Made by a program: the position numbers and the translations under genes
Assembly: GCA_964527565.1 (NCBI GenBank)
Contig: CAZGOY010000010.1
Location: 1 to 64,000, forward strand
Length of the DNA: 64,000 nt
From: JAGXQV01 sp964527565
GTDB lineage: Bacteria; Pseudomonadota; Gammaproteobacteria; Burkholderiales; Sulfuricellaceae
Reading direction: 5' to 3'
Shown: piece after piece, positions 50,268 through 59,031 of the stretch
Position numbering within the stretch: the stretch's first letter is position 1
How the letters are laid out: every line of letters begins with the position of its first letter
The notes under the pieces: model-generated
Told to the model about the DNA's origin: nothing
The model's input: only the letters and a program-made list of their open reading frames with translations
The model's database searches: none

Positions 50268-50972
50268 ATGAAAACCGCCATTTCCTACCCGTCCGTCCTT
50301 CTTGCCTTGCTGCTGCTCGCCTCCGGCGGTGCGGCCTGGGGGCAGAACCTGTTCGACGATTTCTTCATCGCCGCCCGCAACGGCAACGACGTTGCGCTGA
50401 AGGTGTGGCTGGACAAGGGCGTAGATGCCGACGCGCGCGACGAGCGCGGCGAGACGCCGCTGATGGCTGCGGTGCGCGCCGACGACCATCCTGCGGTGGT
50501 TGCCGCCCTACTGGCGGCGGGGGCGAAATCCTGGTTGCGCAACCCCTATGGCGAAACCGCGCTGATGCTGGCGGCCTTTCACGGACGTGAACAGAGCGTG
50601 GCGGTGTTGCTGGAACGCGGCACGGACATCGGCGAAGCCAACCGCATGGGCTGGACGCCCCTGCTGTACGCCGCCTTTGCCGGACATGCCGCGATTGTCG
50701 AGCAACTGCTCAAACATGGCGCGCCGGTGAATTTCCCCGCCGCCAACGGCATGACCGCGCTGATGCTGGCGGCGCGCAACGGCCATGCCGAAACCGTCGA
50801 ACGGCTGCTCGCCAGGGGAGCGGATCGCTCCCTGAAAAGCCAGTCCGGCGCCAGCGCCCGGCAAATGGCGCTGGAAGCGGGCAACACGCATATCGCGGAG
50901 CGACTTCTCGGCAGCACCGGTGTTTCGCCATCGCGTGGTAAGGTGCAAGATGCCGTCGTGGTTCACGATTAA
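50268..50972 (+). CDS. exported ankyrin-repeat protein
   Basis: 234 residues with a signal peptide (ending GGAAWG). Five to six ankyrin repeats run from about 35 to 210, for example DERGETPLMAAVRADDHPAV, NPYGETALMLAAFHGREQSV and NRMGWTPLLYAAFAGHAAIV. The repeats form a binding surface; partner unknown. Periplasmic ankyrin proteins are sometimes coupled to catalase or to membrane enzymes, but none is adjacent. Confidence 0.9.
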   Translation: MKTAISYPSVLLALLLLASGGAAWGQNLFDDFFIAARNGNDVALKVWLDKGVDADARDERGETPLMAAVRADDHPAVVAALLAAGAKSWLRNPYGETALMLAAFHGREQSVAVLLERGTDIGEANRMGWTPLLYAAFAGHAAIVEQLLKHGAPVNFPAANGMTALMLAARNGHAETVERLLARGADRSLKSQSGASARQMALEAGNTHIAERLLGSTGVSPSRGKVQDAVVVHD

Positions 50973-50984
50973 TTGGAACCTGTC

Positions 50985-51506
50985 ATGCCTGCGAACCTGA
51001 TTCCTGTCGAGTCTGTGGCTCAGCGAATTCTATTGATCCGGGGGCACAAGGTTATGCTGGATGCCGACCTTGCCGAACTTTACGGCGTGCCAACGAAACG
51101 CCTTAATGAGCAGGTAAAACGAAATATTGAACGTTTCCCGGCGGATTTCATGTTTCAGCTTACAGCGGATGAAAAGATTGAGGTGGTCGCAAATTGCGAC
51201 CACCTTTCCAGGCTCAAGTTTTCCCCATCCTTGCCTTATGCCTTTACCGAACACGGGGCCTTGATGCTGGGAAACGTGCTTAAATCTCTGCAAGCGGTTG
51301 AAGTCAGCCTTCTGATTGTTCGTACATTCGTCCAGATTCGAGAGATGTTGTCGACGCACAAGGAACTCGCCGTCAAACTGGAGGAACTTGAACGAAAAGT
51401 CTCCAGTCACGATCAGGCCATTGCCGGGCTGATAGACGCCATCCGGCAACTCATGGCACCGCCTGTGCAGAAGAAGCGTGCAATCGGATTCATAGTGGAG
51501 CAGTGA
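50985..51506 (+). CDS. ORF6N-domain protein (phage antirepressor-like)
   Basis: 173 residues. The ORF6N domain fills the first 95: ILLIRGHKVMLDADLAELYG, VPTKRLNEQVKRNIERFPAD and FMFQL...AFTEHGALMLGNVL. A coiled coil follows (LAVKLEELERKVSSHDQAI). Such proteins come from phages and mobile islands and bind DNA. The DNA reads less GC-rich than its neighbours, in line with transfer. No other phage gene is next to it. Confidence 0.88.
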   Translation: MPANLIPVESVAQRILLIRGHKVMLDADLAELYGVPTKRLNEQVKRNIERFPADFMFQLTADEKIEVVANCDHLSRLKFSPSLPYAFTEHGALMLGNVLKSLQAVEVSLLIVRTFVQIREMLSTHKELAVKLEELERKVSSHDQAIAGLIDAIRQLMAPPVQKKRAIGFIVEQ

Positions 51507-51567
51507 ATGGATTGTCTGTCAGCATTGCTGAAAGGACTTGCGATTAGCCCGGATATTTCATGAATGC

Positions 51568-51640
51568 CACCCAACCCTGTGGGAGGGGGCTTGCCCTGAA
51601 GGGCACAAGAGCCCCTCCTACCGGCAAGGCTGCGTTTTTA
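51568..51640. repeat. REP-like palindromic interval before copA
   Basis: ccctgtgggagggggcttgc faces gagcccctcctaccggcaag across gggcacaag, giving an imperfect hairpin. The left part repeats the start of the element at 45700-45822, so both belong to the same dispersed repeat family. Confidence 0.6.
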
Positions 51641-51688
51641 TGAAATGATCGGCTTAGTTTTAAAGACGATGGATAAAGGGACCTACCC

Positions 51689-54058
51689 ATGACAGTTCGC
51701 ATCGAACTGCCCGTCGAGGGCATGACCTGCGCCGCCTGTTCGGCGCGGCTGGAAAAAATGCTCAACCGCGTACCCGGCGTGGCGGCGGGCGTCAATCTCG
51801 CTGCCGAAAAGGCGCAGATCGATTACGACGAAAGCCAGACTAGTCCTGCCGCGCTGGTGCAGACCATTCACAAGGCCGGGTTCCGGGTGCCGCCGCAACA
51901 GGTCGAGCTGGAACTTTCCGGCATGACCTGCGCGGCCTGCGCCGCGCGCATCGAAAAGGCGCTGAACCAGATCGAGGGCGTAGAGGCCAGCGTCAACTTT
52001 GCCAGCGAAAAGGCGCGCATCAGCGTCACCCCCGGCACGGCGAGCATTGCCCAGTTGATCGCGGCGGTGAACAAGACCGGCTACGGTGCGCACGAAATCG
52101 TCGCCGCCGGGCGCGCGGAGGAAAAACAGCGCCGCGCCGCCGCCTATGCCCTGGAATTACGCCGTTTCTGGATCGCTGCGCTGCTCACGCTGCCGCTGGT
52201 GGCGCAGATGGGTATGATGTTCGCCGATTACCACGAATACATGCTGCCCAACTGGCTGCAATGGGTGCTGGCTACACCTGTGCAGTTCTGGGCCGGACGG
52301 CGCTTTTACGTTGGTGCTTGGCACAGCCTGCGCGGCGGCGGAGCGAACATGGACGTGCTGGTGGTGCTGGGCACCAGCGCTGCTTACCTGTTCAGCGCGG
52401 TGGTAACGGCGTTCGGCCTTGACCAGCACGTCTATTTCGAGGCCAGCGCCGCCGTCATCACCCTGGTGCTGATGGGCAAGCTGCTGGAGGCGCGCGCGCG
52501 CGGCAAGACCTCGGCGGCCATCGAGGAACTGATGCGCCTGCAACCGAAAACCGCCTGGGTGGAACGCGACGGGCAATTGCTGGAAATGCCGGTCGAGCAA
52601 TTGCGCGTCGGCGATGTATTCGTGGTGCGTGCCGGGGAAAGCATCCCGGTGGACGGTGAGGTGATCGAGGGCAACTCCAGTGTCGATGAAGCCCTGCTGA
52701 CCGGCGAAAGCCTGCCGGTGGGCAAGGAGACCGGCGCCAGGGTGTTCGCCGCCACCCACAATCAGCAGGGGATGTTGAAATGCCGCGCCACCGGCGTCGG
52801 ATCGCATACTGCGCTGGCCGGCATCATCCGCCTGGTGGAACAGGCGCAGGGTTCCAAGGCGCCGATTCAGCGCCTGGCCGACACCATTTCCGGGATTTTC
52901 GTGCCGGTGGTGGTGGGTATCGCCGCCGTCACCTTCACCCTGTGGTGGGCGCTGGGCGGCGACTTCACGCAGGCGCTGATCAATGCCGTGGCGGTGCTGG
53001 TGATCGCCTGTCCGTGCGCACTGGGGCTGGCCACGCCGACCGCCATCATGGTCGGCGTCGGGCGCGGCGCGACCCACGGCATTCTGGTGAAGAATGCCGC
53101 CGCCCTGGAGCGCGCGGGAAAGCTGCAAACCCTGATCGTTGACAAGACCGGCACGCTCACCGAAGGCAAGCCGGTGGTGACGGATGTCGTTCCCGCCGCC
53201 GGGGTGACGGAGGACGCGCTGCTGCAACTGGCCGCCATCCTGGAGCAAGGCTCGCAACACCCGCTGGCGAAAGCGCTGCTGGCCAAGGCCAGTGAGCGCG
53301 GCATCACCCCGGCGGCGGTGGAGAATTTCACCAGCGTGGCCGGGAAAGGGGTGAGTGGAGGGGTGGCGGGAAAAACCTGCCGTCTCGGTTCCCCTGCCTG
53401 GCTCGCCGGGCAGGGCGCGGTGTTCGACGAAACGCGGCTCACCGCCTTGCAGAATCAGGGAAAAACGGTGATCGGCATCACCGAGGGCGAAGACTGGCGC
53501 GGCTGGCTCGCCATCGCCGATACCCTGCGCCCGACTTCGCGCGCCGCGGTGGCGAACTTGCAGGCGATGGGCATCGAGGTGGTGATGCTCACCGGCGACA
53601 ACCCGGCCACCGCCGCCGCCATCGCCGGGCAATGCGGCATTGCGCGCTATCTGGCGCAAGTATTGCCGCAGGACAAGGCGGCGGAAGTGGAACGGCTCAA
53701 GGCCGGAGGCAAAATCACCGGCATGGCCGGCGACGGCATCAACGATGCGCCGGCGTTGGCGGCCGCGGATGTCGGCTTTGCCGTCGGCAACGGTTCGGAT
53801 GTGGCCATCGAGGCGGCGGACATCACGCTGATGCGCAGTGATTTGATGAGTGTGGCGCACGCGGTGCAACTTTCGCGCGCCACGCTGTCGAAAATCCGCC
53901 AGAATCTGTTTTTCGCATTCATTTATAATGTGCTGGGCATTCCGCTGGCCGCGCTCGGCATGCTGAACCCGGTCATTGCCGGTGCGGCGATGGCGCTGAG
54001 TTCGGTTTCGGTGGTCAGCAATTCGCTGCTGCTGCGGCGCTGGAAGTCCGCTTCATGA
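51689..54058 (+). CDS. copA: copper-exporting P1B-type ATPase
   Basis: 789 residues. Two N-terminal heavy-metal-associated domains with GMTCAAC at about 11-17 and 79-85, eight helices, the metal-site C441-P-C443 in ACPCALGLATPTA, the phosphorylation site D485 in DKTGTLTEGKP, the HP motif in GSQHPLAKALL and GDGINDAPALAAADVGFA. This is the Cu(I)-exporting CopA layout. No CueR-like box was recognised upstream. It is followed by a copZ-type chaperone and a small gene in the same direction. Confidence 0.95.
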   Translation: MTVRIELPVEGMTCAACSARLEKMLNRVPGVAAGVNLAAEKAQIDYDESQTSPAALVQTIHKAGFRVPPQQVELELSGMTCAACAARIEKALNQIEGVEASVNFASEKARISVTPGTASIAQLIAAVNKTGYGAHEIVAAGRAEEKQRRAAAYALELRRFWIAALLTLPLVAQMGMMFADYHEYMLPNWLQWVLATPVQFWAGRRFYVGAWHSLRGGGANMDVLVVLGTSAAYLFSAVVTAFGLDQHVYFEASAAVITLVLMGKLLEARARGKTSAAIEELMRLQPKTAWVERDGQLLEMPVEQLRVGDVFVVRAGESIPVDGEVIEGNSSVDEALLTGESLPVGKETGARVFAATHNQQGMLKCRATGVGSHTALAGIIRLVEQAQGSKAPIQRLADTISGIFVPVVVGIAAVTFTLWWALGGDFTQALINAVAVLVIACPCALGLATPTAIMVGVGRGATHGILVKNAAALERAGKLQTLIVDKTGTLTEGKPVVTDVVPAAGVTEDALLQLAAILEQGSQHPLAKALLAKASERGITPAAVENFTSVAGKGVSGGVAGKTCRLGSPAWLAGQGAVFDETRLTALQNQGKTVIGITEGEDWRGWLAIADTLRPTSRAAVANLQAMGIEVVMLTGDNPATAAAIAGQCGIARYLAQVLPQDKAAEVERLKAGGKITGMAGDGINDAPALAAADVGFAVGNGSDVAIEAADITLMRSDLMSVAHAVQLSRATLSKIRQNLFFAFIYNVLGIPLAALGMLNPVIAGAAMALSSVSVVSNSLLLRRWKSAS

Positions 54059-54099
54059 CCTACATTGATTTTGGCGATATGCGCCTGAAAGGAATAAGC

Positions 54100-54309
54100 A
54101 TGGAAAACATCACCCTCACCGTCAAAGGCATGACCTGCATGGGTTGCGTGCGTAGCGTGAAAGCCGTTCTGGAGCCCCTTCCCGGCGTATCCGGCGTGGA
54201 AGTCAAGCTGGAGGATGGCCTGGTCTCCATCACCTTCGACCCCGCTCAAGTGCAGGTGGCGCAATTGAAGGCGGCTATCGACGATGCCGGTTACGAGGTC
54301 GTGGCATGA
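54100..54309 (+). CDS. copZ: heavy-metal-associated copper chaperone
   Basis: 69 residues from ATG 54100 (ribosome site aaaggaataa). One HMA domain, KGMTCMGCVRSVKAVLEPLP, with the metal-binding CxxC as C-M-G-C, and the end YEVVA. Expected to carry Cu(I) to CopA. Overlaps the next gene by four bases. Confidence 0.92.
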   Translation: MENITLTVKGMTCMGCVRSVKAVLEPLPGVSGVEVKLEDGLVSITFDPAQVQVAQLKAAIDDAGYEVVA

Positions 54310-54620
54310 GCGTCGAAAATCTGGACGATTTTTCCAAGGAACAGCGCATCCTGCGCGTCATGCGCCGCGTGCTGGGCAGCATCGTCAAGGACACCACCCC
54401 CCAGCCGGGCATGCTGCACCCGCTTTCCGAGCAGACCATCGAGGACATCAAGGCGTGTTTCGCCCTGATTTCCGTGCGCGAGGCCGAACTGCACGAGGAA
54501 AATCACCTCAAGCCGGTTTTCGCCGACGAGCCGCGCACCGCCACCATCATTCCCATTAGCCAGATCGGTCGCCGCAAAGCGGCGGTGCCGGACGACGATG
54601 GCGGCAACGACGCCGCTTGA
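54306..54620 (+). CDS. conserved small protein after copZ
   Basis: 104 residues, soluble and acidic. FSKEQRILRVMRRVLGSIVK, TTPQPGMLHPLSEQTIEDIK and CFALISVREAELHEE are predicted helices; the C-terminus is disordered. I have seen this kind of small protein in betaproteobacteria under vague names, without known function. Translationally coupled to copZ, but a copper role is not shown by any metal-binding motif. Confidence 0.7.
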   Translation: MSVENLDDFSKEQRILRVMRRVLGSIVKDTTPQPGMLHPLSEQTIEDIKACFALISVREAELHEENHLKPVFADEPRTATIIPISQIGRRKAAVPDDDGGNDAA

Positions 54621-54659
54621 CGGTCCGGTGCTAGTAGCCGTCAGGTTGATTTACCAAAT

Positions 54660-54713
54660 GTAGCGACCTCCTTGGTCGCGAAGCGCTGAATTCGCGACCA
54701 GGATCGCTCCTAC
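54660..54713. repeat. large imperfect palindrome
   Basis: gtagcgacctccttggtcgcga faces tcgcgaccaggatcgctcctac across agcgctgaat. The RNA would fold into a 20-base-pair stem. Sequence differs from the other REP-like elements here. It lies between converging genes. Confidence 0.75.
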
Positions 54714-54737
54714 GAGCCATCGTTTCAGGTTGACTGA

Positions 54738-55283
54738 CTACTGGGGTGGGGTGGGCTTGAGTTTTTCATGCCGCATGACGGGTGGCGTTTTTTCGCCGCG
54801 CCATGGGTCAATGCGGTGCCGGGCACAATACAGCTTGCTCTGCGTTGTATTGAAACGGATCAGGAAAGCGCCGGCGGGGGAGCGTAGCACGTCCGGGCTG
54901 GCCCTTTCGTCTGGCGGCGCGTAAGGCTCGAAGCGGATGCCCCTTTCTTCGCGTAGTTTTTTAGCCGCATCTTCCAGTTTCTCTTTGAATACCACGCCGA
55001 TGAAGGTGTAACGCACCGAGTCGACACTGACGAAAATGTCGGTTAGTTCCAGCCCGAACAGGCGCTGCTTGTTTTCCGGCTTGAACCAGTAGGCGCCGCC
55101 CTCGGTCATGTATGGCGGCTTGAACACCTGGGTGAGATAGTCATTGAAATATTTGTGCTCGGTATGATCGTGGCACAGCACGCCGCCCCCAACCACCGGC
55201 TGGAAGGTGGAAGGTAGTGCGGCGGCGGCGGGCAGGGAAGCCAGCGCGAAGAGTGCCGCCCAAATCCGCAAAACGCCGCGCAT
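54738..55283 (-). CDS. exported hypothetical protein
   Basis: 181 residues from ATG 55283, giving a signal peptide (MRGVLRIWAALFALASLPAA, cut near AAA-LP). Longer starts at 55295 or 55346 exist. The mature part has three Cys/His spots (GGGVLCHDHTEH, SKLYCARHRID) and a helical middle (FKEKLEDAAKKLREERGIRF). No family recognised. It stands alone between a repeat and divergent metY. Confidence 0.7.
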   Translation of the reverse strand: MRGVLRIWAALFALASLPAAAALPSTFQPVVGGGVLCHDHTEHKYFNDYLTQVFKPPYMTEGGAYWFKPENKQRLFGLELTDIFVSVDSVRYTFIGVVFKEKLEDAAKKLREERGIRFEPYAPPDERASPDVLRSPAGAFLIRFNTTQSKLYCARHRIDPWRGEKTPPVMRHEKLKPTPPQ

Positions 55284-55344
55284 AACTGATAACATTCCGC
55301 CATTGACGTTCAACAAAACCCCCAACGATAATTCAGGAGACCGC

Positions 55345-56622
55345 ATGAAATTCGAAACCCTCGCCGTGCATGGCGGCTATACCCCGGAACCCACCACCCA
55401 CGCCGTGGCGGTGCCGATTTACCAGACCACCTCGTTTTCCTTCGACGATACCCAGCACGCCGCCGACCTGTTCGACCTCAAGGTGGCCGGTAACATCTAC
55501 AGCCGCATGATGAACCCCACCAACGACGTGCTGGAAAAACGCGTGACGCAACTGGAAGGCGGCGTCGGCGCTCTGGCGCTGGCTTCCGGCATGTCGGCGA
55601 TTACTTACGCGATTATGACCATCGCCGAGGCCGGCGACAACATCGTCACCACCAGCACCTTGTACGGCGGCACTTATAACCTGTTCGCCCACACCCTGCC
55701 GCAGTACGCCATTGAGGCACGTTTCGCGGATTACCACGATATTGCCAGTTTTGAACGCCTGATCGATGCCAAGACCAAGGCGATCTTCTGCGAATCCATC
55801 GGCAATCCGCTCGGCAACGTGGTGGATTTTGGCGCGCTGGCCGATCTCGCCCACGCCCACGGCATTCCGCTGATTGTCGACAATACCGTGCCCACACCCT
55901 TCCTGTGCCGCCCCTTCGAGCACGGCGCCGACATCGTGGTGCATGCCCTCACCAAGTACATGGGCGGCCACGGCACCAGCATCGGCGGCATTATCGTCGA
56001 TTCCGGCAAATTCCCCTGGGCCGAACACAAGGACCGTTTCCCGCGCCTCAACAAGCCGGATGTGTCCTATCATGGCGTGAGCTATACGGAAACCTTCGGT
56101 GCGGCGGCTTTCATCGCGCGCGCGCGCGTGGTGCCCCTGCGTAACATGGGTGCGGCGTTGTCGCCGTTCAACGCTTTCCTTATCATGCAGGGCATCGAAA
56201 CCCTGCCGCTACGCATGGAACGCCATTGCGACAACGCGCTGGCCGCCGCCAGCCACCTGAAAAACCATCCGCTGGTTTCTTGGGTGCAGTATGCCGGCCT
56301 GCCGGACAGCCCGAGCAAACCGCTGGTCGACAAATACATGGGCGGGCGCGCTTCCAGCATTCTCAGCTTCGGCGTCAAGGGCGGGCGCGAGGCGGGGGCA
56401 AAATTCATCGATGCGCTGCAACTGATCGTGCGCCTAGTGAATATCGGCGACGCCAAATCGCTGGCCTGCCACCCCGCCACCACCACACACCGCCAGCTTT
56501 CCCCGGCGGAACTGGAAAAGGCCGGCGTCAAGGAAGACATGGTGCGCCTGTCCATCGGCATCGAACATATCGACGACATCCTTGCCGATATCGAGCAGGC
56601 GTTGCAGGCGACCATCCGTTAG
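55345..56622 (+). CDS. metY: O-acetylhomoserine aminocarboxypropyltransferase (sulfhydrylase)
   Basis: PLP enzyme making homocysteine directly from O-acetylhomoserine and sulfide. 425 residues from ATG 55345 (site caggaga). N-terminus METLAVHGGYTPEPTTHAVA-like, PLP Lys in VVHALTKYMGGHGTSIGG, RMMNPTNDVLEKR, and the C-terminal RLSIGIEHIDDILADIEQAL. The family's larger size (over 420) separates it from MetB/MetZ. No SAM riboswitch is seen in the 60-base leader. Confidence 0.95.
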   Translation: MKFETLAVHGGYTPEPTTHAVAVPIYQTTSFSFDDTQHAADLFDLKVAGNIYSRMMNPTNDVLEKRVTQLEGGVGALALASGMSAITYAIMTIAEAGDNIVTTSTLYGGTYNLFAHTLPQYAIEARFADYHDIASFERLIDAKTKAIFCESIGNPLGNVVDFGALADLAHAHGIPLIVDNTVPTPFLCRPFEHGADIVVHALTKYMGGHGTSIGGIIVDSGKFPWAEHKDRFPRLNKPDVSYHGVSYTETFGAAAFIARARVVPLRNMGAALSPFNAFLIMQGIETLPLRMERHCDNALAAASHLKNHPLVSWVQYAGLPDSPSKPLVDKYMGGRASSILSFGVKGGREAGAKFIDALQLIVRLVNIGDAKSLACHPATTTHRQLSPAELEKAGVKEDMVRLSIGIEHIDDILADIEQALQATIR

Positions 56623-56726
56623 GCAATCGCCATATCCGCGCCATTTACCCATCCGGGTAGTGGCGGCGGGATTTTTCAAGGGATAAACTGATCCGGTTAT
56701 TAATTGATTCGTGCGAGTTCAGGAAA

Positions 56727-57110
56727 ATGATGCTTTCTTACGATGTTGAAGAATCCGATTTCGACAAGCTGGTCGTGGAGCGTTCGCGCCGTGTGCCGGT
56801 GCTGGTGGACATCGGTGCAGAGTGGTGCGGCCCTTGCCTGGTTCTGGAGCCGTTGATGGCCAGACTGGTCAAGGAGTACGGCGGAAAATTCCTGCTGGCG
56901 AAGGTGGATGCCGACGAAAACATGCGCATCGCCGGGCGCCATGGCGTGCGTGGTTTCCCCACGGTCATCGCCTACAGCAACGGCCAGGAAATCGACCGCT
57001 TTCACAGTTCCCAGACGGAAGGTTTTCTGCGCCGTTTTATTGATGGCGTGTGCGAACGCCACGCTGCGGGTAATGAGCTCGATGACGGCCTGGCACCGCA
57101 GGCGGCCTGA
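56727..57110 (+). CDS. thioredoxin-family protein
   Basis: 127 residues, no signal peptide. Active site WCGPC in IGAEWCGPCLVLEPL and cis-Pro in VRGFPTVIAYSNG. It resembles thioredoxin 1 but has an N-terminal MMLSYDVEESDF and a charged tail of about 20 residues, so it is a side branch rather than TrxA. Probably reduced by TrxB. A hairpin-like ggcttcccc...gggggaagcc follows the stop and may end the transcript. Confidence 0.88.
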   Translation: MMLSYDVEESDFDKLVVERSRRVPVLVDIGAEWCGPCLVLEPLMARLVKEYGGKFLLAKVDADENMRIAGRHGVRGFPTVIAYSNGQEIDRFHSSQTEGFLRRFIDGVCERHAAGNELDDGLAPQAA

Positions 57111-57128
57111 AGATTTTCCTGCGGCTTC

Positions 57129-57151
57129 CCCGCTGTGTTTGGGGGAAGCCG
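57129..57151 (+). terminator. weak hairpin after the thioredoxin-like gene
   Basis: ggcttcccc pairs with ggggaagcc around a short tgtgtttg loop, nine perfect pairs, a short way after the stop. No T run follows at once, so it may be a transcript end or only a stabilising structure. Confidence 0.45.
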
Positions 57152-57182
57152 TTTGGCAAAAACGGGCTGCGCGGCAGCAGTA

Positions 57183-57211
57183 TTGCATATCCCCGGCAAA
57201 GCCTTTATAGT
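57183..57211 (+). promoter_or_regulatory. sigma-70-type promoter of the leucine leader and leuA
   Basis: TTGCAT and TATAGT are separated by exactly 17 bases, close to consensus. Transcription should start near 57218, only a few bases before the leader ATG. Confidence 0.65.
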
Positions 57212-57221
57212 CGAACCCATT

Positions 57222-57311
57222 ATGTTCAAGTTCGTCAGTTTCATTCCTTCCGAGTTCTCCCCCCGCAGCCTGCTGCTTGTCGGCCTGCTGCTGCGCGTGC
57301 GCGCGCGATAA
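57222..57311 (+). CDS. leucine-rich leader peptide before leuA
   Basis: A 29-residue frame starting MFKFVSFIPSEF and then reading SLLLVGLLLRVRAR before TAA. Six of its last 13 residues are Leu, three in a row twice, as expected for a peptide that measures leucyl-tRNA supply and controls leuA by attenuation. It starts just after the predicted transcription start, so translation would be nearly leaderless. A clear terminator with a T run is not visible before leuA (a ccggg/cccgg stem lies at about 57352-57364), so the mechanism could be translational. Confidence 0.7.
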   Translation: MFKFVSFIPSEFSPRSLLLVGLLLRVRAR

Positions 57312-57404
57312 TAACCCTCCCCCCTTTTAAGTAGTTAATGTGCCGTAGCCGGGAACCCCGGTTGACGAGCGTGTTTCAGCCATTTTCCAGCATTGGAGCC
57401 AGCC

Positions 57405-58943
57405 ATGAGCAAAGACAAATTGATCATTTTTGACACCACCTTGCGTGATGGGGAGCAAAGCCCCGGCGCATCCATGACCAAAGAGGAAAAACTGCGCATT
57501 GCGCGGCAACTCGAAAGGATGCGCGTGGATGTCATCGAGGCGGGATTTGCCGCCGCCAGCCCCGGCGATTTCGAGGCCATCAAATCCATCGCCGAAACCA
57601 TCAAGGATTCCACCGTGTGTTCGCTGGCGCGTGCCAACGAGAAGGATGTGCGTCGTGCCGGTGAGGCCATCCGGCCGGCGGCTTCGGGGCGCATCCACAC
57701 CTTCATCGCCACCAGTCCGATCCACATGGAAAAAAAATTGCGCATGGCGCCCGACCAGGTGGTGGAAGCGGCGGTCAAGGCCGTCAAGCTGGCGCTGGAA
57801 TATACCGATGACGTGGAATTTTCCGCTGAGGATGCGGTGCGTTCCGAGATGGATTTCCTGTGCCGCATTTTCGATGAGGTCATCAAGGCTGGCGCCAAGA
57901 CCCTCAACGTGCCGGATACGGTGGGCTACAGCATTCCTTCGGTGTGGGGCGAGCGCATGCGCACCCTGATCGAGCGCGTGCCGAATTCGGACAAGGTGGT
58001 GTGGTCGACCCATTGCCACAATGATCTCGGCATGGCCGTGGCCAACTCGCTGTCCGCCGTGCTGGCCGGTGCGCGCCAAGTGGAATGCACCATCAACGGG
58101 CTGGGCGAGCGCGCGGGTAATGCCGCCATGGAAGAAATCGTCATGACGGTGAAAACCCGCAGCGACATTTTTCCGGTGGAAACGCGCATCGACACCACCC
58201 AGATCGTGCCGGCCTCGCGCCTAGTTTCGCAGATTACCGGCTATCCCGTGCAGCCAAACAAGGCCGTCGTCGGTGCCAACGCCTTCGCGCACGAATCGGG
58301 CATCCATCAGGACGGCGTGCTGAAGCATCGCGAAACCTACGAGATCATGCGTGCCGAGGATGTGGGCTGGGCGCAGAATAAGCTGGTGCTGGGCAAACTG
58401 TCCGGGCGCAACGCCTTCAAGACGCGCCTCAAGGAACTCGGCATCGAGCTGGTCTCGGAAGAGGCGCTGAATGCCGCATTTGCCCGCTTCAAGGACCTGG
58501 CCGACAAGAAAAGTGAAATCTTCGACGAGGATCTGCATGCACTGGTGAGCGACGAGCAATCCGTCCTGGAACAGGAGCATTTCAAACTGCTCTCGCTCAA
58601 GGTGTGTTCGGAAACCGGCGAAACACCCCATGCGCAGTTGGTTTTGCTGGAAAACGGTAGCGAGCGCAGTGCCGAGTCCGATGGCAGCGGCCCGGTGGAT
58701 GCGGCTTTCAAGGCCATCGAATCGTTGGTCAAGAGCGGCGCGGACTTGCAGCTTTATTCGGTAAACAACATTACCAGCGGCACCGATTCGCAAGGCGAGG
58801 TGACAGTGCGCGTTTCCCGGGGCGGGCGCATCGTCAGCGGGCAGGGCGCGGACACCGACATCGTGGTGGCCTCCGCCAAGGCCTATCTGCACGCCTTGAA
58901 CAAGTTGCACAGCAATACGGAGCGGGCGCACCCGCAGGTTTGA
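57405..58943 (+). CDS. leuA: 2-isopropylmalate synthase
   Basis: First committed step of leucine synthesis: 2-oxoisovalerate plus acetyl-CoA. 512 residues from ATG 57405 (site ttggagcc). TIM-barrel with FDTTLRDGEQSPGASM, the metal-binding HCHNDLGMAVANS and GLGERAGNAAMEE, and ESGIHQDGVLKH; the C-terminal domain (about 390-505) is the allosteric leucine-binding part, ending with DIVVASAKAYLHALNKL. Standard length for LeuA type 1. Preceded by the Leu-rich leader peptide. Confidence 0.97.
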   Translation: MSKDKLIIFDTTLRDGEQSPGASMTKEEKLRIARQLERMRVDVIEAGFAAASPGDFEAIKSIAETIKDSTVCSLARANEKDVRRAGEAIRPAASGRIHTFIATSPIHMEKKLRMAPDQVVEAAVKAVKLALEYTDDVEFSAEDAVRSEMDFLCRIFDEVIKAGAKTLNVPDTVGYSIPSVWGERMRTLIERVPNSDKVVWSTHCHNDLGMAVANSLSAVLAGARQVECTINGLGERAGNAAMEEIVMTVKTRSDIFPVETRIDTTQIVPASRLVSQITGYPVQPNKAVVGANAFAHESGIHQDGVLKHRETYEIMRAEDVGWAQNKLVLGKLSGRNAFKTRLKELGIELVSEEALNAAFARFKDLADKKSEIFDEDLHALVSDEQSVLEQEHFKLLSLKVCSETGETPHAQLVLLENGSERSAESDGSGPVDAAFKAIESLVKSGADLQLYSVNNITSGTDSQGEVTVRVSRGGRIVSGQGADTDIVVASAKAYLHALNKLHSNTERAHPQV

Positions 58944-58961
58944 TCCGGCGCATTCCGAAAA

Positions 58962-58991
58962 CGGGTTTCCCGCGAGTGCGCGGGAAACCCG
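58962..58991. terminator. 13-base-pair perfect hairpin between converging genes
   Basis: CGGGTTTCCCGCG pairs with CGCGGGAAACCCG around AGTG. On the minus strand it is followed by GTTTTC, so it would end the octaheme-cytochrome transcript; it may also slow transcripts from leuA. Confidence 0.8.
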
Positions 58992-59031
58992 CCATGCAGG
59001 CCGGATTCGCGGCCTGGCGTGGCGGATGGGC

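Noticed and set aside
55284..55344. A SAM or SAH riboswitch before metY
   Set aside because: Only about 60 bases separate metY from the divergent gene, with no conserved stem pattern.
57312..57404. A classic attenuator terminator before leuA
   Set aside because: The only stem (ccggg/cccgg) is short and not followed by T residues. Leader-peptide control may still exist by another route.
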